The notes under the pieces: model-generated
The model's input: only the letters and a program-made list of their open reading frames with translations
Told to the model about the DNA's origin: nothing
Databases searched by the model: none
Source: an uncultured Carboxylicivirga sp.
GTDB taxonomy: Bacteria; Bacteroidota; Bacteroidia; Bacteroidales; Marinilabiliaceae
DNA length: 64,000 bases
NCBI GenBank assembly: GCA_947491945.1
Contig: CANLLN010000021.1
Coordinates: 1 to 64,000 of the forward strand
Direction: 5' to 3'
Part shown: one piece after another, positions 53,499 through 61,553 of the stretch
Position numbering within the stretch: position 1 is the first letter of the stretch
Layout: each line of letters starts with the position of its first letter
Translations under genes and position numbers: made by a program

Positions 53499-54983
53499 AT
53501 GTCAGAAAAGGAATTCCATAAAAAATATAAGGCGCTGCTGGAGCAACTGGCAGCGGAAGCGCCTATGGATGTATGGGATGAGATTGCCAGTAAATTGGAT
53601 ACTGATGCCCGTGAGCTGCGCCTACAGGATGAGGAAAAGGCGCTGGTGGATGAGGTGTGGAATAAGCTGGAAGATGAGCTGGATATTGATCAGGTGTGGG
53701 GTAATATCGATGGCCAACTGAATGCCACTCAAAAGCGTCCGTTCTATCGCTCAATGCGTTATTGGCTGGCGGCAGCCATGGTTTTCCTAGTCATGGGCCT
53801 TATTTCCGTGCTGCACCTTTTTACCCGCGATCTGTCGCAGCCTTCATTGGTCGATAGAGGTAAGCAAGGCACGCAACAGGATGCTGAAGAAGTGAATTTA
53901 AAGGATGCGTTGCGGACACATCAGATCAAGCGCGATACCGTTAAAAATGTAAGGGGTGTCTATTGGCTTGATGAAGAAAAGATTGCAGATAATTCTTTGG
54001 CTACTGAGCCGTCAAATAAAAATATCACGGCACCGATTAAAGTACTACGTGAGGAGCCTGATGCCCCGGCGAATAATCTGTTTAGCCCCAATGAAGAAAG
54101 CAGTACCTTCGCTGGTTCTACCACCAATGCATCAGGCTCACTTTTAACAACACCCATGCTGGCCTATCTTAGTGAGCAGCCACCGGCCATCGACTTGTCC
54201 GGTGATTATACCCTTAGTCCCGAACTGGTGTTGCCGCAGGAAGATACGCCTTTTGAGCATTGGATGAAGGCTTTTAATTTGCCCGATTTAGTTGATGAAA
54301 AGGATGTACTGGCCTATGATCGGAAAGACAGCCGGTGGACGGCTGGTGTTGTAACAGCTATAAAAAATACTTACCTGATAAATGGCGAGACCATCGATGG
54401 ATTTTCATCATCGGGTTATAGCGATGCCAAAATTACCATTCAGCCCGATTGGGGACTGAATGTGCAATATGCCCTCAATCAGCGGCTTGTATTGTCGACC
54501 AACGTATTCTTATCATCATCATCAAAGCAAAGTTCCAGCACCTATCAGTATGGCGAGTATGTGAGCAAGGAAACGGCACTTACCTATGTCGCCACCGAGC
54601 TGGCACTAAAGCAAAATGCCAAACGCAGCCTTCTGGGCGATAAGGTGATTCGTCGTAATATGGCAGGGATTTATGTGGCACAGATGAGCGCTGCAAGTGA
54701 AACACAAACGGGCACTTCAAGCGATGTATCTTCCAAATATGCCAACTACGATTATGGTGTGTTGCTGGGGCAGGAGTTTGAGCTGCGCAGCAAAGGCCCG
54801 GTGAAGTTATCGGCCGGTATGGTAGCTAAGTTTGGTATTCCTAATGTTTATCAGGGAGATGCCGATACCCCGGGACATCTGAACAAAACACACAATGCCT
54901 CCATCGAGTTTCGGGTAGGTATTGCTTATCGTTGGAAAACAAAAGTGGGTGTTGATCGCTATCTGGGCGATCTGAAGAAATAA
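53499..54983 (+). CDS. Anti-sigma factor-like protein with C-terminal outer-membrane beta-barrel-like domain
   Basis: A 494-residue protein. The N-terminal cytoplasmic region (about residues 1-80, two WDEIASKL/VWNKLEDEL-type helical repeats) is followed by one transmembrane helix (about 87-107). The rest is a long Ser/Asn-rich linker, then from about residue 285 a barrel-like domain of alternating strands (WTAGVVTAIKNTYL, GLNVQYALNQRLVLSTNVF, EFRVGIAYRWKTKVGV). It lies four bases after the sigma gene, so an anti-sigma role is likely. An OM-barrel-like domain behind an inner-membrane anchor is unusual. Confidence 0.72.
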   Translation: MSEKEFHKKYKALLEQLAAEAPMDVWDEIASKLDTDARELRLQDEEKALVDEVWNKLEDELDIDQVWGNIDGQLNATQKRPFYRSMRYWLAAAMVFLVMGLISVLHLFTRDLSQPSLVDRGKQGTQQDAEEVNLKDALRTHQIKRDTVKNVRGVYWLDEEKIADNSLATEPSNKNITAPIKVLREEPDAPANNLFSPNEESSTFAGSTTNASGSLLTTPMLAYLSEQPPAIDLSGDYTLSPELVLPQEDTPFEHWMKAFNLPDLVDEKDVLAYDRKDSRWTAGVVTAIKNTYLINGETIDGFSSSGYSDAKITIQPDWGLNVQYALNQRLVLSTNVFLSSSSKQSSSTYQYGEYVSKETALTYVATELALKQNAKRSLLGDKVIRRNMAGIYVAQMSAASETQTGTSSDVSSKYANYDYGVLLGQEFELRSKGPVKLSAGMVAKFGIPNVYQGDADTPGHLNKTHNASIEFRVGIAYRWKTKVGVDRYLGDLKK

Positions 54984-55078
54984 AACCACCCAATCATCTA
55001 AAATACCTCTGTGTAATAATTTGTAGATCAGCTACATATTGAATTACTGAGTAATAATTTGAAAAAAAATCAAATTCA

Positions 55079-55108
55079 TTCCAACCTATCGGTCTATCCC
55101 CGCGTCAT
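55079..55108 (+). promoter_or_regulatory. Second ECF-type promoter (TTCCAACC-N16-CGTCAT)
   Basis: TTCCAACC at 55079-55086, 16-base spacer, CGTCAT at 55103-55108; 47 bases before the lipoprotein ATG. Both half-sites and the spacer length match the element at 52157 exactly. The preceding 100 bases contain only short AT-rich dyads. Confidence 0.65.
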
Positions 55109-55155
55109 GGTAGTAAAGAAACAAAAAACGAAGTATAACAAATAATTTAACGATC

Positions 55156-55902
55156 ATGAATTTATTTAAGAACCTATTTCTATTAGCCCTTAGTGTTGTG
55201 GTATTGGCAAGCTGTAATGATGATGATAACAATGCTGCCACAAGTAAAGTGAAAGTAGCTGTAAAAACTGTTAAAACATCAAGCCCGGGTTTAAAGGCTG
55301 CTGGTGAGTCTGCTGAAGATCCATTTCAGTTGGAAGTATTTATGATGAGCATTGGCGAAATAGAGTTTGATGTAAACGACGATATGGAAGATGTTATCCC
55401 CGGTGGTGACTCTATCTATAGCGATATTGATTTCGAAGGTCCTTTCCTGGTTGACATCTTATCACCCGATGCCGAGACAGGTATTGACCTGGCCGCTGCT
55501 AACGTGCCCAATGCAGTATACGAAGAAATCGAGTTTGACTTTGAGCCTTACGATAAGGAAGAGCCTGCTGCGATGGCCGGTAACACACTGATTGCTTCTG
55601 GTACTTATGACGGTACTCCTTTCTCTATTGTTAGTGACGAAGAGGTTGAACTTGAACTTGAATTTCCTAATGGTTATTCCCTTGAAGGAGCCGATTCGCG
55701 CTTATTTATTGAGTTGTATCTAACGCAGCTTATTGATTTGGTAAAAGCTATTGATTTTACAAATGTTGAGCTAGTTGATGGTGTTATCCTGATTAATAAA
55801 GATCATAACAAAGACATTCTTGATCAGTTCGAAGAGGCTGTTGAAAACTGCCTGGATATGGAAGAAGAAGGCGATGATGATGATGACAATGACGATGAGT
55901 AG
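55156..55902 (+). CDS. DUF4382-like lipoprotein, ECF regulon member
   Basis: A 248-residue lipoprotein with lipobox LASC (acylated C20). The body is very acidic with alternating beta-strands, ending in an Asp/Glu-rich tail (GDDDDDNDDE). Segments such as GPFLVDILSPD...GIDLAAANVPNAVYEEIEFDFE resemble the DUF4382 pattern. Similar in size and layout to the lipoprotein at 52208. The dedicated ECF promoter and neighbouring sigma gene suggest it is a regulon target; Ca2+ binding by the acidic tail is conceivable but unproven. Confidence 0.75.
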   Translation: MNLFKNLFLLALSVVVLASCNDDDNNAATSKVKVAVKTVKTSSPGLKAAGESAEDPFQLEVFMMSIGEIEFDVNDDMEDVIPGGDSIYSDIDFEGPFLVDILSPDAETGIDLAAANVPNAVYEEIEFDFEPYDKEEPAAMAGNTLIASGTYDGTPFSIVSDEEVELELEFPNGYSLEGADSRLFIELYLTQLIDLVKAIDFTNVELVDGVILINKDHNKDILDQFEEAVENCLDMEEEGDDDDDNDDE

Positions 55903-55932
55903 GACATAGTATCTGAATCACTTAATACAATC

Positions 55933-55970
55933 AAAAAGGCGCTCTGGGAAAAATCTCGGAGTGCCTTTTT
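55933..55970 (+). terminator. Terminator after the DUF4382-like lipoprotein
   Basis: AAAAAGGCGCTCTG pairs with CGGAGTGCCTTTTT (two G-U pairs), with a T-run. It ends the ECF cluster; the following 140 bases before the minus-strand gene contain nothing recognised. Confidence 0.8.
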
Positions 55971-56111
55971 AGTATGTAGGGCATGGTGATAGCTTACCAC
56001 TATGCAATGTTCATGGTACTCTGTACTTTTGGCTTGTCCAGCTTAGGTGAATGGCGGCAAAACCGCAGGGTGCAAACTATAAGGTGAGCCAACGGGTGCA
56101 ATTAGCGTCTA

Positions 56112-57146
56112 TTAATGATCTTTGTTATGGTATCGCTTTTTGTTCCAGTAGTCAATGTATTTATCCATGGTGATGATGCCCACAGGTCCTTGGTAAATAC
56201 CGCCACTTTGCACACGATCCTGCACGCGCACTGCAATGGTAATACTTTCTGAGCTTTGGTAGAGTTCGGTGGGTAGGTAGTAGCCGCGTTGTGTCCGCCA
56301 GGCTTCTCCATATAAAGTGAAATGGCTGTTATTGATTTCACCCGTTTGGCCAATAAGCTGACCATTGACAAATACTTCATCCACATCATCGATCTTACCC
56401 AATACCAACACCAGCTTCGTGTTTTTTAAATGCTCGGGCAATTTAATGGTTAGGCGGTACCATGCCATGCCATCGTAACGTGCATAGCCCTGATCTTCCC
56501 AGGGGCGGGGCACCCATATCTTATCCCAGGTGCTATCGTTGTATTCCACCGCTTTGTAATAGGGTTTGTCGCCGGTTTTAAATTTCCAGTATCCCTCGAG
56601 CCCATAATCCATTATCAGCGGATTTATTTCGGAGCGTATTCTAATATTGCCGCTAACTATTCCACCCTCGTTGTATGCATCAAAAACGCGTACAGCAATA
56701 ATGTTTGTGTTGCCCGGCTTGATCAGTTGATTTGGCAATTGATAGAGACGATGGGCATTATAGGCAGTTTTAAAGTCGGGAGGAAATTGTCCAGATCCAT
56801 TAATGCGTTCCCCGTTAAGATAGACTTCATCCACATCATCAATGTAGCCCAGGTCGAGCCACAGGCTGTGTTGATGGGCATCAGAGGGCAGTGTGAAGGC
56901 TTTGCGGTACCATGCATAGCCATCGTAACCATTAAAACCCTGTTGCTCCCAGCTGTTGGGCACGCGTACTTGCTCCCAACTGCTATGGTTGTAATCGTAG
57001 GCGGCTCGGTCAGCAGCATCGCCAATGGAGAAATACCAAAGCCCGTTGAGCGAAATGTAGTCACTCAGGTTCTGGCCAACAGCACTGATGCCGGTCAGCC
57101 ATAATACGATCATCATATATCGGCCTAATGCTGCCATTTTATTCAT
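56112..57146 (-). CDS. Secreted tandem galactose-binding-like (jelly-roll) protein A
   Basis: A 344-residue secreted protein with a signal peptide (first about 24 residues). It contains two copies of a beta-sandwich of the glycoside-hydrolase-2 sugar-binding type: SLNGLWYFSIGD...SWEQVRVPNSWEQQG...YAWYRKAFTL...DEVYLNG, then the same pattern from YWKFKTGD. No catalytic domain follows. It overlaps the next upstream gene by eight bases, and the two are paralogues. Probably binds glycans in the periplasm or at the surface; target unknown. Confidence 0.8.
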   Translation of the reverse strand: MNKMAALGRYMMIVLWLTGISAVGQNLSDYISLNGLWYFSIGDAADRAAYDYNHSSWEQVRVPNSWEQQGFNGYDGYAWYRKAFTLPSDAHQHSLWLDLGYIDDVDEVYLNGERINGSGQFPPDFKTAYNAHRLYQLPNQLIKPGNTNIIAVRVFDAYNEGGIVSGNIRIRSEINPLIMDYGLEGYWKFKTGDKPYYKAVEYNDSTWDKIWVPRPWEDQGYARYDGMAWYRLTIKLPEHLKNTKLVLVLGKIDDVDEVFVNGQLIGQTGEINNSHFTLYGEAWRTQRGYYLPTELYQSSESITIAVRVQDRVQSGGIYQGPVGIITMDKYIDYWNKKRYHNKDH

Positions 57147-58209
57147 TTAACCAGTTCCTTAGTTGTTGCCAAAAGTCTGGCTCCTTATGCACGTTTTCCT
57201 CAAATTGCGCGTATTGTTTTTCGGTCATTATACCAATGGGGCCTTGGTAGATGCCGCCATCAATACCTGTATCAGTCACACGGATGGCAATGGTGTTTGA
57301 ACCACTCCGCAGCAGGTTTGGAGGTATTTTGTAAGCACGCAGTGTAGTATAACTCTCATAGGTCCCCTCTAGTCCACGTGCCAGCGATGAGCGTAGTTTA
57401 TGGGGCGATACTCCGCCAATACCTACGCCGTTTATCCATGTTTTATCCTCATCATCAATTTTACCAAGTAGTAAAATCAGTTTTTCATTCGCCAGCCTGT
57501 CCGGTAGTACAAAGGTTTTACGGTACCAGGCTGTACCGTCATAGCCATCCCATCCCTGTCCCTCCCAAAAGCCCGGTACCTGGATATTACTCCAGGAGCG
57601 ATCATCATAATCACCCTCTTCTGCTCTGCTTTGATTATGAACGGCAAATTTCCAGGTGCCTGAAAGATCGAGTGAAAGCAGTTGGCTGGTAATGTCACTA
57701 TACAGCTTAACCGGGCCGCTGACGATGCCACCTTCCAGGTAGTAGTCGTAAACACGTATGGCAATTACATTGTGTCCTTTTTGCCAATAGCTACGGGGTA
57801 TGGTATACCTGCGCTCTTTATCATAGGCGGTTTTGATGTTGGGGGGTAAGCCGCCTGTTTTCCCTACGAAGCGGCCGTTGATATACACTTCATCGGCATC
57901 GTCAATGCGCCCCAGGGTAATCACCATATCGTATTGGGGAAGTACATCGAGACGTATTGTTTTGCGGTACCAGGCAAATCCGTTGTATCCCTCGTAACCT
58001 TGTGTTTGCCATGCTGCCGGAACACGTATGCTTTCCCAGTTGCTATCGTCGAAGTGGCGGTTTTTCCACTCCTCATTATCACCCACCGAGAACTTCCACA
58101 GTCCTTCCAGGGCTTGTTCCTCCTGAAGTATCTGGCCATATAAGGACCCGGTATTCAAGCACAGCGCAGTGGTGGCGATAATGAGGTATCTTAGTGTGTA
58201 GGTAAGCAT
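57139..58209 (-). CDS. Secreted tandem galactose-binding-like (jelly-roll) protein B
   Basis: A 356-residue secreted protein with a signal peptide (first about 25 residues). Same two-domain layout as its neighbour: ALEGLWKFSVGDNEEW...SNWESIRVPAAWQTQGY...FAWYRKTIRL...DEVYINGRFVGKTG, repeated from DLSGTWKFAVHN. Its 3' end overlaps the start of protein A, so the pair is translated from one message. Neither has catalytic residues of GH2 enzymes. They may be subunits of one glycan-binding complex. Confidence 0.8.
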   Translation of the reverse strand: MLTYTLRYLIIATTALCLNTGSLYGQILQEEQALEGLWKFSVGDNEEWKNRHFDDSNWESIRVPAAWQTQGYEGYNGFAWYRKTIRLDVLPQYDMVITLGRIDDADEVYINGRFVGKTGGLPPNIKTAYDKERRYTIPRSYWQKGHNVIAIRVYDYYLEGGIVSGPVKLYSDITSQLLSLDLSGTWKFAVHNQSRAEEGDYDDRSWSNIQVPGFWEGQGWDGYDGTAWYRKTFVLPDRLANEKLILLLGKIDDEDKTWINGVGIGGVSPHKLRSSLARGLEGTYESYTTLRAYKIPPNLLRSGSNTIAIRVTDTGIDGGIYQGPIGIMTEKQYAQFEENVHKEPDFWQQLRNWLNE

Positions 58210-58286
58210 AATTATATCTGGTGATTAAAAATACTGATTATTGGGGGTATTGCCAAAAAAGCCTTTTGTGTTAATTTCGTGTAATG

Positions 58287-58652
58287 CTAATGACTACGGT
58301 ACCTGAATTGAATTGGGAAGCGTAGCATTTTACCTTGCAACGATGAATTGATGGTTTGTATATCCATGTTGCTCAGTGTTGATTCAACGTAATTGATTAG
58401 TTTTTCGTTCTGCCCGCTGATCTTGTGAAATATTAATTTATTGTTTTCATCAACAACGAACTTAACAATTACGGTTTCCTCACAATCGGGTTTCAGGTAT
58501 TCGAAGTTAGGTCCTTCAAGGGTCTTTCTTATTTCCTTATTCAGTTGCCTACAGCATTTTTTAAAGGCTGCTTTTTCAGCGGTGCTTGCACATACTGCTG
58601 TACTTACTCCAAGCATAAGTACCATTGTGGCGAAAAAAATTCTTGCTTTCAT
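58287..58652 (-). CDS. Small secreted protein, TonB C-terminal-like fold
   Basis: A 121-residue protein from the ATG at 58652, with a signal peptide (ending VCA-S). The C-terminal half, VIVKFVVDENNKLIFHKISGQNEKLINYVESTLSNM...LRFPIQFRYR, follows the TonB-C pattern of a beta-strand, Val-Asp-x-Asn/Gly and a final strand, but lacks a membrane anchor and Pro-rich linker. Two Cys pairs (CCRQLN and DC) may form disulphides. Its -7 element is TACATTTG with a phased TGTCA array upstream, so it is likely controlled by the neighbouring two-component system. Confidence 0.65.
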   Translation of the reverse strand: MKARIFFATMVLMLGVSTAVCASTAEKAAFKKCCRQLNKEIRKTLEGPNFEYLKPDCEETVIVKFVVDENNKLIFHKISGQNEKLINYVESTLSNMDIQTINSSLQGKMLRFPIQFRYRSH

Positions 58653-58692
58653 AATGCTTTGTTTTTTGGGGTTATCAAATAACTTACAAAAG

Positions 58693-58767
58693 CAAATGTA
58701 TAAGAGGGCTAACACCGCAATGTCAAAGTACTGTCATCTCTTGTCACCAATTGTCATTAAAATGTCA
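58693..58767 (-). promoter_or_regulatory. Promoter with five phased TGTCA half-sites
   Basis: On the minus strand TACATTTG (58693-58700) is a TAnnTTTG -7 element. Upstream, the plus-strand pentamer TGTCA starts at 58721, 58732, 58742, 58752 and 58763, with spacings of 11, 10, 10 and 11 bp. Phased direct repeats of this kind are the binding pattern of OmpR/PhoB-family regulators, and one is encoded next door. The nearest half-site occupies the -33 position. Confidence 0.6.
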
Positions 58768-58775
58768 TGGGAACC

Positions 58776-58995
58776 GGTGGATAGGTGAGTTGGTGAGTTG
58801 GTGAACTTGTTAACCGTGGAATTGGAGAATCGGGCAAGTGGTAAAATGGAAAGCTGATGAATTGAAAAACTATTCTCCAATTTTGTCATTGACAACCAAC
58901 CCTTAGTTTATCTATTTTTCGTTTCTACAATTCCTCAATTTCTCAAATTTTCAGTTTCTCAATTCCCCGGTTTTTCAACTTCTTCACATTTAGAA
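58776..58995. repeat. Degenerate inverted short-repeat region
   Basis: The 355-base gap before the response regulator stop (58653-59007) holds arrays of about 9-10-base units of the GAATTGAGAA/GGTGAGTTG type on one side (58785-58880), and their complements (AATTTCTCAA, CAATTCC) on the other (58920-58985). The two arms are imperfect inverted copies. No gene or clear terminator is found. Confidence 0.5.
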
Positions 58996-59007
58996 GACAT
59001 CCTCCTT

Positions 59008-59703
59008 TTAATAGTAGCTCACCAATCGATACCCCATTCCGTGCACGGTAATGATTATCTCCGGCTCGTTGGGGTTATCTTCAATCTTCTGGCGCAGCTT
59101 GAGGATAAAGTTATCGATTGTGCGCTGTGTTGGCTGAAAGTCATATCCCCATACATTGTCCAGCAGGCTATCGCGACTGATGGTGGCATTTTTGTGTCGC
59201 AGCAGGTATTGTAGTATCTCAAACTCTTTGCTGGTCATTTTCACGGCATCTCCATCAATGCTTGCCGTGTAGGTGTTAAAATCAACGGTAAGACGGCCAA
59301 TGGTGGTGTGTCCCTTGCTGCTTCCTGACGGGGTGGATTGGGTGCGTCGTAAAACGGCTTTTACCCTAGCCAGTAACTCACGTAGGCTAAAGGGTTTGGT
59401 CAGATAGTCGTCGCCACCCGATTCAAGGCCTATTACCTTGTCAATTTCTTCCCCTTTGGCACTTAAAAAAATGATGGGTGTAGGGCTGTTCTCGTGTCGT
59501 GCTTTTTTGCACACCTCAAAGCCACTCATTAGGGGAAGCATCACGTCCAGCAGCACCAGATCGAAGTTGCCCGTCAGTATTTTCTGAAGCCCCGTTTTGC
59601 CATCACCGGCCGTTTCAACTTCGTAGCCCTCAAACTCCAGGTTGTCTTTAATACCCGTTTGCATATCCGGCTCGTCTTCGATGATTAAGATTCGTTTCGT
59701 CAT
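59008..59703 (-). CDS. OmpR/PhoB-family response regulator
   Basis: A 231-residue regulator. Receiver domain with acidic pocket (IIEDEPD), phospho-Asp in LVLLDVMLP and KPF lysine, followed by a winged-helix DNA-binding domain (MTSKEFEILQYLLRHKN...NVWGYDFQPTQRTIDNFILKLRQKIEDNP...IITVHGMGYRLV). Its stop precedes the short-repeat region and the TGTCA array. Its start overlaps the kinase stop by four bases (TCAT on the plus strand), so it is coupled to the kinase. Similar to RprY-type regulators of Bacteroidota. Confidence 0.93.
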   Translation of the reverse strand: MTKRILIIEDEPDMQTGIKDNLEFEGYEVETAGDGKTGLQKILTGNFDLVLLDVMLPLMSGFEVCKKARHENSPTPIIFLSAKGEEIDKVIGLESGGDDYLTKPFSLRELLARVKAVLRRTQSTPSGSSKGHTTIGRLTVDFNTYTASIDGDAVKMTSKEFEILQYLLRHKNATISRDSLLDNVWGYDFQPTQRTIDNFILKLRQKIEDNPNEPEIIITVHGMGYRLVSYY

Positions 59704-61265
59704 GATAGATTGTTTGGCTTATGGATGGGAAAAAGTAAGCGAAAACAGCTGCCATGCCCTTCTTCACTCTCCAGCTCAATCTTTCCCTTGTGTTCTTTCA
59801 TCAGATGCATCACAATGCTCAATCCCAGCCCCGATCCTTTGGCATGGTGTGCCAGCGCTCCCTTTGTTACACGATAGAATTTCTGAAAAATATGTTTTTG
59901 CTCATTGGGTGCAATGCCCAGCCCTTCATCTTTAATCTCCACAAACTGGTATTGGTTTTTCAGCCCGGTGGTGATGGCAAGTGTTTTTTTGTCTTTGCTG
60001 TATTTAATAGCGTTATCGATGAGATTAATAAGGCATTCGCTCATCGCCTGTCGATCGGCCATTATGGGCGTCAATTGTTCGTTTTGTTGCAGCTTAAGGG
60101 TGAAACCTTTCTCTTTCAGGTGGTGGCGGTAGTTGCGCAATACCTCTGCTACAACGGCGTTGAGTGATAGGGGTACGAAATGTAGCTTTTGTCGTCCGCT
60201 TTCGATGCGGGAAAAGTTAAGGATATTATTTACAATTCCAGACAGGCGCTGCGTCTCCCCGTAAATGATATCATAGTAACGCTGCCTTTTATCTTCGCCT
60301 TTGAGGCGTCCCATCTGAAGCGTCTCTGCGTACATGCTGATGAGTGCCAGTGGGGTGCGTATTTCGTGCGATACATTGGATACAAAATCGGATTTCACTT
60401 TCGCCAGATGTAACTCGCGTTTAACATTACGGTAAAACAGCCAGGCACCAATAATCAGCAATACATCCACTAGTATAAGCAGTGCAATGTTTTGGGCAGC
60501 ACGTTTGCGGGCCAGGTCGGCAATGCTGATGCCACGCGGCAGGATACCCAGTTTATAATCAGGCAGTAGCCAAATGGCTTGTTCTTTAATCACATCCTCG
60601 GGCGCCTCATTAAGCAGGCTACTGGCAATTAGTTGATTGGTTTTGGCGTGTCGTACCACAATAATCAGGTTTTCGCCGGCTACCATCTGTAGTCGAGGTG
60701 ATAATGCTTCGCTGATAAATTTTTGTGCATCAACTAGTAGGATATTTAGAAAGAAGCGGTCGTTATTACGCGATACGAAAGTCAGCATACTCAGATGCTG
60801 CTGGTATTCCAGGTCAATGCCGATTATTTTGCGGTATCCGCTTTTTAGGTATTCTTTCAATTGACTTATTTCGCTCTCATACTTCCTTAGCTGTGTAATT
60901 ATTTCATTTTGCAGGCTATCGTTGGCAATATGAAAATGATTAAGGTTTAAAGTATCATCGGCGAGGGGGTGCATAATAAACATCTGCACCTGTGGGAAGG
61001 CCGGCAGATCTTTCTCGTAGGTATTTTCATAAGAGGCCGGCTCCAGTTCTTTGTAGAGCTTATTAATCCAGTTATTGCTTATATCATCGGTGTATTGATT
61101 GATGGAGAAGAGAACGGATTCCAACTGTTTGGTGTAGATCGATTCAATGGCTTCTTCCTGATCATTCAGGGTGAGTAGCTGAATACCTGTAAACAGGGTT
61201 GTTGGAATGATTAAAAGGCACCCAACAATGAACCAGGGTTTTAATATGAGGCGATGCTTTTTCAT
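59700..61265 (-). CDS. Sensor histidine kinase (RprX-like)
   Basis: A 521-residue membrane kinase. Two transmembrane helices (about residues 12-32 and 258-278) flank an extracytoplasmic domain of about 225 residues with no recognised fold. The HisKA domain has the phospho-His in VSHEIRTPLAL. The ATPase is intact: NLIDNAIKYS, KDEGLGIAP, GSGLGLSIV. The partner is the response regulator that follows in transcription order. The signal is unknown; the neighbouring TGTCA array suggests a cell-envelope target. Confidence 0.92.
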   Translation of the reverse strand: MKKHRLILKPWFIVGCLLIIPTTLFTGIQLLTLNDQEEAIESIYTKQLESVLFSINQYTDDISNNWINKLYKELEPASYENTYEKDLPAFPQVQMFIMHPLADDTLNLNHFHIANDSLQNEIITQLRKYESEISQLKEYLKSGYRKIIGIDLEYQQHLSMLTFVSRNNDRFFLNILLVDAQKFISEALSPRLQMVAGENLIIVVRHAKTNQLIASSLLNEAPEDVIKEQAIWLLPDYKLGILPRGISIADLARKRAAQNIALLILVDVLLIIGAWLFYRNVKRELHLAKVKSDFVSNVSHEIRTPLALISMYAETLQMGRLKGEDKRQRYYDIIYGETQRLSGIVNNILNFSRIESGRQKLHFVPLSLNAVVAEVLRNYRHHLKEKGFTLKLQQNEQLTPIMADRQAMSECLINLIDNAIKYSKDKKTLAITTGLKNQYQFVEIKDEGLGIAPNEQKHIFQKFYRVTKGALAHHAKGSGLGLSIVMHLMKEHKGKIELESEEGHGSCFRLLFPIHKPNNLS

Positions 61266-61273
61266 GCCTTTTT

Positions 61274-61498
61274 TTAATCCGGTATTTTAATCAGTTCGGG
61301 TTCTTCCTGCTGAAACTGTCGCATCTCATCAATCACCAGCTTCATATCATCGAGAAAGGCAGTGTTGCAACCCTTCGCTTTGGCAATTTGCAGATAGGCC
61401 TCCATGGCTTCCACGGCGCATACATCGGTGCCCGCAATAACAAAGGCCGGCCAGTCGTTGCGTAAGCATTTGTGTAGTATGGCTTTTTGATCTTTCAT
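61274..61498 (-). CDS. Small conserved hypothetical protein (74 residues)
   Basis: A 74-residue soluble, acidic protein without signal peptide or membrane segment. It contains one Cys-rich pattern (HKCLRNDWPAFVIAGTDVCAVEAMEAY, AKGCNTAFLDDM) that could be structural. It is eight bases upstream of the histidine kinase and transcribed with it. No family is recognised; it may be a modulator of the two-component system. Confidence 0.6.
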   Translation of the reverse strand: MKDQKAILHKCLRNDWPAFVIAGTDVCAVEAMEAYLQIAKAKGCNTAFLDDMKLVIDEMRQFQQEEPELIKIPD

Positions 61499-61553
61499 TT
61501 ATTGATCCTAAATATAGGAAAAATTAAGAAAGGGCGGAACCGGATAAATGGTC

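Noticed and set aside
55019-55065. Short dyads TGTAG-ATCAG-CTACA and ATTAC-TGA-GTAAT after the anti-sigma gene as a terminator
   Set aside because: The stems are only 5 bp and AT-rich, without a following T-tract.
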